Assembly (NCBI RefSeq): GCF_007970185.1
Contig: NZ_CP042431.1
Location: 1,178,001-1,242,000 of the forward strand
Reading direction: 5' to 3'
Length of the DNA stretch: 64,000 nt
Source of the DNA: Pseudobacter ginsenosidimutans
GTDB taxonomy: Bacteria > Bacteroidota > Bacteroidia > Chitinophagales > Chitinophagaceae
Part shown: positions 27,867 through 35,541 of the stretch, one piece after another
Position numbering within the stretch: position 1 is the first letter of the stretch
How the letters are laid out: each line of letters opens with the position of its first letter
Notes under the pieces: model-generated
Seen by the model: the letters and a program-made list of their open reading frames with translations, nothing else
What the model was told of the DNA's origin: nothing
Databases searched by the model: none
Translations under genes and position numbers: made by a program

Positions 27867-28558
27867 ATTTGGGGGATGTTCCTTCGGGACATCATCAGTT
27901 CTGCAAAGTCCCAATCAAGTGGAGTGTCAATATCCAGGGAATCTTCATGCTTCATGATATACTTTTTTACTTTTCTGAATTGCAGGTGAGAACGTTCTTG
28001 CAATGCAGCCGCATTGATCACATATACAGCCCCGTTATATTCCCATACTTTCGGACATTCCTGCCTGGAAGAAAATTTTCCTTCTTTCGATTTGCGCAGA
28101 AATCCATCATTATCTTCTTCGAATAACACAAAATAGGGATTACTGGAGGTTTCGGTCACCGACACGATCATTTCTACCTCCTGGTTGTATAAGCTGATAG
28201 CCTCGCGGATATGATCGCCTGTTCGGAAAGGGGAAGTGGCCTGCAACAACACTACTATATCGTATTCCTTTCCCTTTTGTTTGTAATGTTCCAATGCATG
28301 CAACAGCACATCATAGGTGGAACTGGTATCGGTAGCCAGGTTCTCCGGTCTTACAAACGGAACTTCCAATCCTTGTGAATGTACAACCTGTATGATCTCA
28401 GATGAATCTGTGGAAATACAGATATCTTCATCAGCAAAAACTTCCCTTGCGGCTTCAATTGTATATTGGATCAGGGGTTTACCTGCCAAAGGCTTGATAT
28501 TCTTGCCCGGAACACCTTTGCTTCCACCACGGGCGGGTATTATGGCTAATGTTTTCAC
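27863..28558 (-). CDS. CMP-nonulosonate (acylneuraminate) cytidylyltransferase, NeuA/LegF/PseF-like
   Basis: 231 aa. N-terminal nucleotide-binding motif LAIIPARGGSKGVPGKNIKPLAGKPLI and the LLQATSPFRTGDHI segment are diagnostic of the CMP-sialate/pseudaminate/legionaminate synthetases. It activates a nonulosonic acid with CTP. The start codon is GTG. It follows the CBS-aminotransferase fusion by 2 bases and overlaps the next gene by 4. Which nonulosonate is used cannot be decided. Confidence 0.88.
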   Translation of the reverse strand: MKTLAIIPARGGSKGVPGKNIKPLAGKPLIQYTIEAAREVFADEDICISTDSSEIIQVVHSQGLEVPFVRPENLATDTSSTYDVLLHALEHYKQKGKEYDIVVLLQATSPFRTGDHIREAISLYNQEVEMIVSVTETSSNPYFVLFEEDNDGFLRKSKEGKFSSRQECPKVWEYNGAVYVINAAALQERSHLQFRKVKKYIMKHEDSLDIDTPLDWDFAELMMSRRNIPQI

Positions 28559-28560
28559 AA

Positions 28561-30039
28561 TTAAGTCAATTCAATATTGATAGCCTTTACTGCAAAAGCC
28601 ATTTCAACAGATTTGATAACGCTTGACATTTCTTCATCAGTAAGATCAACGTACGAAGGCAGGCTCAGGGCGTTTTCCGAAACATATTTACTATTAGGGA
28701 ATTCCCGACCTCTGATAAATTCTTCCTTTGCGTATACCGGCATCTCATGCAAGGGATAAAAGGCTGGCCTGCCTTCAATACCATTTTTGGAAAGTCTTTC
28801 AATCATCTCATTTCTGGTAACACCAAAACCAGGATTTACAATCATAGTATATAACCAGTAACTGTTGATGGTTTCACTTTTTTCGCCATGCAATTGAAGC
28901 CCTTCGAAATGAGAGAAAGCTTTATTATAAGTTTTGGCAATATTCCGTTTTAATTGCAGAATCTCTTCAATCCTTTCCATTTGGGCCACACCGATTGCGG
29001 CCTGCAGGTTAGTCATCCTATAATTGTATCCTACATGATCATGCCAGTATCTTTTCGTTTTTGACATGCCATGATCCCGTAAAACACTAGCTCTTTCATA
29101 AGTTTCTTTATCCTTGAATATCAGCATTCCTCCCTCGCCGGTGGTTATGGTTTTGTTTCCGAAAAAACTAAAAGCACCAACAGCCCCAAAAACACCGGAG
29201 GCCTGTTTCCTGTAAAAGCTACCCAGCGATTCGGCACAGTCTTCAACAATTTGGATATTATTGATAGCAGCCAACTTTGTCAGTGCATCCATATCACACA
29301 CATGACCGTAAATGTGAACGGGCATTATAGCTTTCGTTTTATCTGTGATTGCAGTTTTGACAGAATCGATATCGATGGTCCAGGAAGTACGATCAATATC
29401 CACCAGAACAGGCGTAGCGCCTGTATACAAAATTGCATTAATGGAAGCTGCGAATGTATAATCAGGTACAATTACTTCGTCTCCCGGTCCAATCCCCAAA
29501 CTTGCCAGCGCCAGGTGGAGGGCTGTGGTACCGTTACTACAAGCCAATGCGTAAGGCACACCACAGTATTCTGCAAACATTTTTTCAAACTGCTTTACAT
29601 AGCTACCCTGAGAAGATATCCATCCTGTTTGCACGCAATCTGTTACATATTTTACTTCGTTGCCGCTAAGGGATGGTTGCATGATCGGAATCCTTCTCGT
29701 TCTGGATCTGCTGGCAAAATCAATCAGTTTACCGGCTTCATCAATAAGAGGTATATGTCTGATCTTATCATTCAGTGCGCTGTTGATAAGCTCTGCGGGA
29801 GTACCTAATGGTAGAGCATTGAAATTCATATTCATTACCAGTTTTACCGGTGTATCAACAGTATTGGACTTAAGTAGAGCCCGCCTGATATCACCATCGG
29901 TTAAGATCCCGGTTAGCTTTCCCTGTTCATCCACGATAAAACAGATACCCTGGGCATTGGAATCGATGACTTTGAGTGCATCGAAAAGAGTTGCCTCTTC
30001 GTTAAGCAGAAAAGACTGGATATTAATATTCATGCACAT
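28561..30039 (-). CDS. CBS-domain pair fused to a DegT/DnrJ/EryC1 sugar aminotransferase
   Basis: 492 aa. Residues 1-113 form a CBS pair (GKLTGILTDGDIRRAL and DKIRHIPLIDEAGKLI), followed from about 118 by a full PLP-dependent sugar aminotransferase: Asp267 (IVEDCAES) and the Schiff-base Lys296 (FFGNKTITTGEGG). The LegC/PseC-type aminotransferases usually lack CBS domains; in legionaminate loci CBS domains are instead fused to a nucleotidyltransferase (PtmE). It probably transaminates a nucleotide-linked keto sugar, perhaps with adenylate control through CBS. Two in-frame ATGs (30039, 30033); overlaps the isomerase gene by up to 17 bases. Confidence 0.85.
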   Translation of the reverse strand: MCMNINIQSFLLNEEATLFDALKVIDSNAQGICFIVDEQGKLTGILTDGDIRRALLKSNTVDTPVKLVMNMNFNALPLGTPAELINSALNDKIRHIPLIDEAGKLIDFASRSRTRRIPIMQPSLSGNEVKYVTDCVQTGWISSQGSYVKQFEKMFAEYCGVPYALACSNGTTALHLALASLGIGPGDEVIVPDYTFAASINAILYTGATPVLVDIDRTSWTIDIDSVKTAITDKTKAIMPVHIYGHVCDMDALTKLAAINNIQIVEDCAESLGSFYRKQASGVFGAVGAFSFFGNKTITTGEGGMLIFKDKETYERASVLRDHGMSKTKRYWHDHVGYNYRMTNLQAAIGVAQMERIEEILQLKRNIAKTYNKAFSHFEGLQLHGEKSETINSYWLYTMIVNPGFGVTRNEMIERLSKNGIEGRPAFYPLHEMPVYAKEEFIRGREFPNSKYVSENALSLPSYVDLTDEEMSSVIKSVEMAFAVKAINIELT

Positions 30040-30889
30040 CGGTTAAAAAATTCTCTAATAGGTTTTGTTGTTGAAGAACCTCTTCTATGGTCAAAGATTT
30101 CACTTCAATGACCTGTGTAATGTGGCTGTATTCTTTTAGAAGAGGGCCGCACCAATATTCCAGGGTGAGGGGCTGGTTGTTATCAATCTTTCCCTCATTG
30201 TCACTGTGATGGATAGCTTTTATATATGGTCCGGCTTTCCCGAAATCATTAACGAAATTGAAACCAAGCGTATTGCCTGATACTTTCAAGTGAGCAGTAT
30301 CCAGTAAAATCCCAAGACGCGGATGATTCACCTCGTTCATTAACCGGATCATTTCGTCAGCATCACAACAAAATAATGGATTTTCCTTCCTGATGGTAAG
30401 GTTAAATTCAGCAAGCACGTTATTCTCGATGAGGAAATCAACTTCCAACTCATCAGCGGTTTGCAGAATACTCCTGACAGATTCAGCAAAAATTCCCCAA
30501 TGCATATTTCTATCGAAAACCTGGTTTATGTCGAGTTGTTTTCCCAGTTGCGTGGGTTGGGGGTCAATACAAAAACCTGCATGTGCTGCGTAAAAAGCAG
30601 ATCCGGCCTGCCGGGCCAGCATCAAACCATTTCTGCACATATCCAGCGATCGCAACCTTATATTTTCATCGCTACTCGCGAGATTCAACACAAATGGAGT
30701 ATCAGGAGCCGGAAAATAATTATGCGGGAGTCTTTTGACAGGAGCATTGATAAAGATCTCACCCATGCCGGGATTGTACGGCAGCCCTGAACTGAACTCA
30801 AGGTTCAGACCATATTGCAATGCCGTTTCAATGACCTTTTCGATGTCAATTCCGGCAAAAGCAACGGTACTGATGAAAATATTATTCAC
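30023..30889 (-). CDS. Sugar phosphate isomerase/epimerase-like TIM barrel (AP endonuclease 2 superfamily)
   Basis: About 288 aa. TIM-barrel features of the xylose-isomerase-like superfamily: FLIENNV (Glu ligand), LGILLDTAHLKVSG (Asp/His ligands), AIHHSDNEGK (His ligand) and a late Glu (QVIEVKSL). Start is not ATG: GTG at 30889 overlaps the GNAT stop by 8 bases, and TTG at 30895 is an alternative. Its place between nonulosonate genes suggests it supplies or alters a sugar precursor; standard legionaminate or pseudaminate pathways have no such enzyme, so the reaction is open. Confidence 0.75.
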   Translation of the reverse strand: MNNIFISTVAFAGIDIEKVIETALQYGLNLEFSSGLPYNPGMGEIFINAPVKRLPHNYFPAPDTPFVLNLASSDENIRLRSLDMCRNGLMLARQAGSAFYAAHAGFCIDPQPTQLGKQLDINQVFDRNMHWGIFAESVRSILQTADELEVDFLIENNVLAEFNLTIRKENPLFCCDADEMIRLMNEVNHPRLGILLDTAHLKVSGNTLGFNFVNDFGKAGPYIKAIHHSDNEGKIDNNQPLTLEYWCGPLLKEYSHITQVIEVKSLTIEEVLQQQNLLENFLTDVHEY

Positions 30890-31322
30890 GGTCAAGTATT
30901 AATTGCATCAGATAAACCTGTTCGTTCAGTTCTCTGGCAATGGTGAATCCATAAGTCTGGTACAACGGGATTGCGGCGCTGTTACTTTTATCTACGCTAA
31001 GGAAGATCTCACTCCAACTATTTTGTCTGGCCTTACCGATGAGCTGGTCCATCATTTTTCTCCCCAATCCTTTCTCGGTGTACCCTTCAGCAACTGCAAT
31101 ACCCAGCCAGATTTTCTCATTTTCCCGGTCAAGGTGCCCATATGCCACTGGTTGTTCATCAGACATCAGTAATAAAGTGCAAAGATGCTGTCCAACTACT
31201 GTCAGGGGCCGTTTACTATAGTAACGAAAAGTCAGAAGCGACTTACCTGCAGAATTCAAAAAGTCCTGTAACAAACCCAGGTGCCTGGTATCATCTCCCG
31301 AAAGTTCAAGTACTTCAAGCAT
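30882..31322 (-). CDS. GNAT-family N-acetyltransferase
   Basis: 146 aa. The acetyl-CoA binding motif (LGIAVAEGYTEKGLGRKMMDQLI, with the ...EKGLGRKMM loop) is clear. In nonulosonate loci a GNAT (PseH/LegH-like) acetylates the amino group introduced by the aminotransferase; that is the probable role here, but the substrate is inferred only from context. It lies 4 bases after the NeuB-like gene and overlaps the isomerase. Confidence 0.82.
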   Translation of the reverse strand: MLEVLELSGDDTRHLGLLQDFLNSAGKSLLTFRYYSKRPLTVVGQHLCTLLLMSDEQPVAYGHLDRENEKIWLGIAVAEGYTEKGLGRKMMDQLIGKARQNSWSEIFLSVDKSNSAAIPLYQTYGFTIARELNEQVYLMQLILDRE

Positions 31323-31326
31323 TCTA

Positions 31327-32340
31327 TTACCAATTGATCGTGTCTGTTTGAAGCGGTTCGTCTTTCTTCAACGCTTTACATAATTTTTTGCCGATCACAC
31401 TGTCCAGGTAATTTGGAGACAATCCATTAGCCGGCCTTTTGAATCCAATGTATTGCTCTTCCAATACCTCGCCTGCATTCATATCTTTCAGCACCACCAG
31501 ACTTCTCTTCATGCCGTACATATTCTTTCTTTCGGCTTCTGTAGGTTTTTTGATTCCATCGCCCAACGACATTTCCACGGCGCGTATGCCTTTCACCAAG
31601 TCGGCAAACTCCAATGGATCAAGTGAACTTGAATGATCAGGCCCATCCATTTTTTTGTCAAGAGTAAAATGTTTTTCGATCACTCCGGCGCCCAGCGCCA
31701 CAGCGGCATAGCAAGCATAGTTCTCCGGTACATGATCGGAATAGCCTACATCTGCTTTACAAGCTTCCCGAATGCTCAACATCGCCTTTATGTTGGCATC
31801 TTCCATTTTTGAAGGATAATTGGTAGTACACTGGAGTACACATAGATTATTGTTTCCTTCTTCACGGATGGCCTGCACGGCGTCGAATACATCAGATAAT
31901 GTTCCCATACCGGTAGAGAGATAGATCTTCTTACCTGTTCTGGCCACATACCGGAGAAAAGGCAATTCGGTAAGTTGGCCAGATGCGATCTTATACATCG
32001 TTACATCCAGTTTTTCGAGGAAATCAACATCCGCTTTATTATAAGGGGTTGATAAAAAGTCAACATTTTCAGCCTTACAGGCTTTCAATAGTTCACGATA
32101 ATCATCGAAGGACAATTCCAGTTTTTTCAGCATGGAGAACTGGGACTCACCCGGATCAGTAACCGCCAGCTGATAACTTGCCTTGGGAGAATTCTGAGTT
32201 ACGATCTGCTCCGCTTTGAATGTCTGGAATTTTACACAATCGGCTCCTGCCTTCTTCGCCTCCTGAATTGATTGTAAAGCGAGATCCAGGTTCCCATTAT
32301 GGTTTACACCTATTTCTGCTATTATATATGTTCTGGACAT
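31327..32340 (-). CDS. Nonulosonic acid synthase (NeuB/LegI/PseI family)
   Basis: 337 aa from the ATG giving MSRTYIIAEIGVNHNG (another ATG 6 bases upstream). TIM-barrel NeuB domain (GADCVKFQTFKAE, ASGQLTELPFL, LQCTTNYPSK, GYSDHV) plus C-terminal SAF antifreeze-like domain (LVVLKDMNAGEVLEE... about 280-337). It condenses PEP with a 6-carbon amino sugar to give a 9-carbon nonulosonic acid. It is the first gene of the nonulosonate block; no dehydratase (LegB/PseB) or hydrolysing epimerase (NeuC/LegG) is nearby. Confidence 0.9.
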   Translation of the reverse strand: MSRTYIIAEIGVNHNGNLDLALQSIQEAKKAGADCVKFQTFKAEQIVTQNSPKASYQLAVTDPGESQFSMLKKLELSFDDYRELLKACKAENVDFLSTPYNKADVDFLEKLDVTMYKIASGQLTELPFLRYVARTGKKIYLSTGMGTLSDVFDAVQAIREEGNNNLCVLQCTTNYPSKMEDANIKAMLSIREACKADVGYSDHVPENYACYAAVALGAGVIEKHFTLDKKMDGPDHSSSLDPLEFADLVKGIRAVEMSLGDGIKKPTEAERKNMYGMKRSLVVLKDMNAGEVLEEQYIGFKRPANGLSPNYLDSVIGKKLCKALKKDEPLQTDTINW

Positions 32341-32351
32341 GACCATTGATT

Positions 32352-33266
32352 TTACCTGCTTCCGGATGCAGACTTTTTGATATTACGCATCCTGTAGATT
32401 AAATTCTTCCTATAGCTTCCTATCTTCTCTGTTACAAGCCCTTTCAGGATAGTATAATATTGTTTATAATAACCAGCTTTTGTGTGCCTGACAGCAGTTT
32501 TTCCAGTTGCTCTTTTGGCAATCAGGTACAATTCCCCCTTTTGGTTATCCTGCAATACTTCTATCTGCAAACCAGATTGCTCCATTAATTCACTGATAGT
32601 ATCCTTATTGAAATAATAAGTATGTACAGTTCTGAAATAATATGAGGTGAGCGGTAACACCGGGTGATAAGCATCCGGCACAGCGAGATATAAGATACCG
32701 CGATCTGAAAGTACTTTTGCGATTTTTTTCAATGCATCAACCGGCTGCAACAAATGCTCCGCTACATGCCTCATGATGACAAGATCAAATTTCTGCTCAA
32801 AAGGATGGGTCCAGTCAGTATCAACACTGTTCGAAATCACCTGGATACCTTGTTCCTGCAAATAATCCACGCAGACTTTGGAAGGTTCTATAGCAGAATA
32901 ACCCGCCTGCTGGTATACATTCTTTTTCAGGTACAACAGTGATTCCCCGAATCCAACACCAATATCCAACACATGTCCGGGAGAAACGCGAAGTGAATGG
33001 TGACGGTTGATACGATCTACTATCAACTTGATATTCGCAAATTCATTTTCCTTTACGCCAGGTACGCGGGGATAATATTTTTCATATTCATGTATGTAAA
33101 AATGCTTATACCTCTCACTTGTCCATCGTGGGTTCAAATACATCAGACCACAGTTCTTACAAATGGAAACATAAGTAAGAATTCCAAACTGCCCCTTTTT
33201 AGTAACATTGATGGTGCTTTCGAGACCGCACAATGCGCAGCTTACTTTTTCGAAATTGTTGTCCAT
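32352..33266 (-). CDS. Class I SAM methyltransferase with N-terminal zinc-ribbon-like Cys cluster
   Basis: 304 aa from the ATG at 33264-33266, which forms a TAATG junction with the ABC ATPase stop; the longer frame to 33290 is less likely. Four cysteines (CALCG ... CKNCG) precede the SAM domain, whose motif I is VLDIGVGFGESLL; HVAEHLL follows later. This Cys-cluster plus SAM architecture is common in polysaccharide loci, probably acting on a sugar or chain end. With a Wzt-type ABC exporter, it could make a chain-terminating methyl group (inference). Confidence 0.83.
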   Translation of the reverse strand: MDNNFEKVSCALCGLESTINVTKKGQFGILTYVSICKNCGLMYLNPRWTSERYKHFYIHEYEKYYPRVPGVKENEFANIKLIVDRINRHHSLRVSPGHVLDIGVGFGESLLYLKKNVYQQAGYSAIEPSKVCVDYLQEQGIQVISNSVDTDWTHPFEQKFDLVIMRHVAEHLLQPVDALKKIAKVLSDRGILYLAVPDAYHPVLPLTSYYFRTVHTYYFNKDTISELMEQSGLQIEVLQDNQKGELYLIAKRATGKTAVRHTKAGYYKQYYTILKGLVTEKIGSYRKNLIYRMRNIKKSASGSR

Positions 33267-34540
33267 TACAAAACTGGTTCTAGTTGCCAATGTAAAGGAA
33301 TATTAATGTAGCCTGGACGGTTTGCCCTGAACTTATTCAATTCTACCAATTCAAAAAACAATGCGTCAAGCTCATGATAGGGATTCCGGTTGTCTTGATT
33401 TACACAACCAAGACTAACAGAATACTGTCCGGGAGTTAGTAAAGGATTGGGAATCTGCAGCCTTACTTTATAATTACCCGGACTAACCTTGATATAACTT
33501 CCGTAACTATCGGTGAGGTCAGAAAAAAATACAATCTCGTCGTGACTATTCTTTATATAGAAAGAGAGGTGCAGGTTTTTGATCTCAATATTTACATTAT
33601 AATGGATCATGAGGTCTACGTTATCACTGGAGGATACTGACTGTTCAATAGGAATGTTACTTGCCCGGTTTACCAGAAACGCCTTCACAATTTGAACATC
33701 AGCATGATCTTTTAGTACAAACTCTGCGTAGCTCTTCTTTTGCGACAGTTCATTACTCAGATAGCGTTGCACCACATCCTGCACATTACCTTGGTGGAAC
33801 AGAGTACCATTGGACAGGATGATACCAGAATTGCATAGCCTGTTAATGGCATTCATGTTATGACTTACGAAGAGGACAGTTCTCCCTTCATTCTGATTCA
33901 CATTCTGCATTTTGCCCATACATTTTTTCTGAAATTCTGCATCGCCAACAGCAAGTACTTCATCTACTATGAGAATCTCGCTTTCCAGGTGGGCAGCAAC
34001 TGCAAAAGCAAGTCGTACGTACATTCCGCTGCTATACCTTTTTACCGGGGTATCAATATATCTTTCTACACCAGCAAATGCCACAATCTCATCAAATTTG
34101 GCAGCTATTTCCTTTTTTCGCATTCCTAAAATAGCGCCATTCAGATATACATTTTCGCGGCCAGTCAACTCAGGATGAAAGCCTGTTCCCACTTCCAGCA
34201 AACTGGCGATCCGGCCTTTCGCTCTGATACGCCCCTGTGTTGGAGCAGTAACCCTCGATAATATCTTCAAAAGTGTGCTTTTCCCGGCTCCATTCCTTCC
34301 GATTATTCCCACTGCATCTCCACGTTGAATATTGAAACTGATATCCCGTAAACTCCAAACATAATCGCTTTCACCTTTCACACTCCGATCGTTGGTTTCA
34401 CCAATTTTCAAATAAGGATCTTCATTCCCGCGAACCTTATGCCACCAGCGGTTAACATCGTGAGCAAAAGAGCCCGTACCAATCTTTCCCAGCCGGTATT
34501 GTTTGGATAAATGCTGTACCTCTATAGCAATATCACTCAT
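33266..34540 (-). CDS. Polysaccharide ABC transporter ATP-binding protein (Wzt/TagH-like)
   Basis: 424 aa. The nucleotide-binding domain has Walker A GRNGAGKST (81-89), signature RYSSGMYVRLAFA, Walker B ILIVDEVLAVGD and switch His (VSHNM). A C-terminal beta-sandwich-like extension (about 255-424) corresponds to the Wzt substrate-recognition domain, which in characterised systems binds a modified non-reducing end of the glycan. Pairs with the permease encoded 73 bases upstream. Confidence 0.92.
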   Translation of the reverse strand: MSDIAIEVQHLSKQYRLGKIGTGSFAHDVNRWWHKVRGNEDPYLKIGETNDRSVKGESDYVWSLRDISFNIQRGDAVGIIGRNGAGKSTLLKILSRVTAPTQGRIRAKGRIASLLEVGTGFHPELTGRENVYLNGAILGMRKKEIAAKFDEIVAFAGVERYIDTPVKRYSSGMYVRLAFAVAAHLESEILIVDEVLAVGDAEFQKKCMGKMQNVNQNEGRTVLFVSHNMNAINRLCNSGIILSNGTLFHQGNVQDVVQRYLSNELSQKKSYAEFVLKDHADVQIVKAFLVNRASNIPIEQSVSSSDNVDLMIHYNVNIEIKNLHLSFYIKNSHDEIVFFSDLTDSYGSYIKVSPGNYKVRLQIPNPLLTPGQYSVSLGCVNQDNRNPYHELDALFFELVELNKFRANRPGYINIPLHWQLEPVL

Positions 34541-34613
34541 TATTTGATTTTTTCCTCGTGTAAATAATACATTTCATCATTGACCTGAAGGAGTTCAGAG
34601 ACATCCCGGACCT

Positions 34614-35483
34614 TTAAACTGTATCCATAAAGTTTTTCTCAACTTTATTGAAGATAAGTGTTCCGGTTACCAACACAACCAGCATAAACGCAAAGCTATA
34701 TCCAAGACTGTTAAGATCGAAAGTTCCTTTTCCGAATAAGGAATACCGGAAAGTTTCGACCAGGGGAGTAATAGGATTTAATGATATCAACATTTTGTAG
34801 CTTTTACCTTCCAGATATGATAAGGGATATGCAATCGGCGTTGCGTACATGCCAAGCTGAACAGCAAAAGTCAGTAATACAGCAAAGTCCCGGTATTTGG
34901 TTGTTAATGAAGAAATGATAATCCCCAGTCCGAGACCAATCCCCGCCATCATAAGGAGTAATACAGGGATAAGCAACCAGTAGAAACTTAAATAGATTGG
35001 ATATCCTTTAAATGCGTAGAAGATCATGGTGGCCAGTAGCAACAGAAACTGGATACCGAACCGAATGATATTGGAAAGAACTACAGAAAGTGGTAGAACA
35101 AGTCGCGGGAAATATACTTTACCAAAGATTCCTGCATTAGCAACAAAAGTATTGGCAGTATTGGTCAAACAGGCCGCAAAATAGTTCCAGATAATGATCC
35201 CACTCATGTAGAACAAAACCTTTGGTTCTATCCCATCTGTAGATATCCTCGCAATACGGGAGAAGATCAGTAAGAACATAGCGGTGGTCAGGATGGGCTG
35301 AATCAGATGCCATACCGGGCCCAGAATTGTTTGTTTGAACTGCGCTACGAAATCACGACGTACAAATGATAGCAGCAGATCACGATAGCGCCATACTTCT
35401 CCGAGATTTAACTTTAACAGGCGGGATTTAGGCTCAATTACTATATCCCAACGATCCTCTGTCAGTTCCTGAGTAGTTTTCAT
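34614..35483 (-). CDS. Polysaccharide ABC transporter permease (Wzm-like, ABC-2 type)
   Basis: 289 aa with six predicted membrane helices and the ABC-2 export signature (LLSFVRRDFVAQFKQTILGP before the first helix, and YRDFAVLLTFAVQLGMYATPIAYP). With the adjacent ATPase it forms the inner-membrane exporter for the lipid-linked glycan. It follows wzc by 58 bases. Confidence 0.91.
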   Translation of the reverse strand: MKTTQELTEDRWDIVIEPKSRLLKLNLGEVWRYRDLLLSFVRRDFVAQFKQTILGPVWHLIQPILTTAMFLLIFSRIARISTDGIEPKVLFYMSGIIIWNYFAACLTNTANTFVANAGIFGKVYFPRLVLPLSVVLSNIIRFGIQFLLLLATMIFYAFKGYPIYLSFYWLLIPVLLLMMAGIGLGLGIIISSLTTKYRDFAVLLTFAVQLGMYATPIAYPLSYLEGKSYKMLISLNPITPLVETFRYSLFGKGTFDLNSLGYSFAFMLVVLVTGTLIFNKVEKNFMDTV

Positions 35484-35541
35484 ATTGTCCTTTGAGCCTT
35501 ATTGGCAATAGTATAATAATAGAATAATGGGAGCCTGTCAA

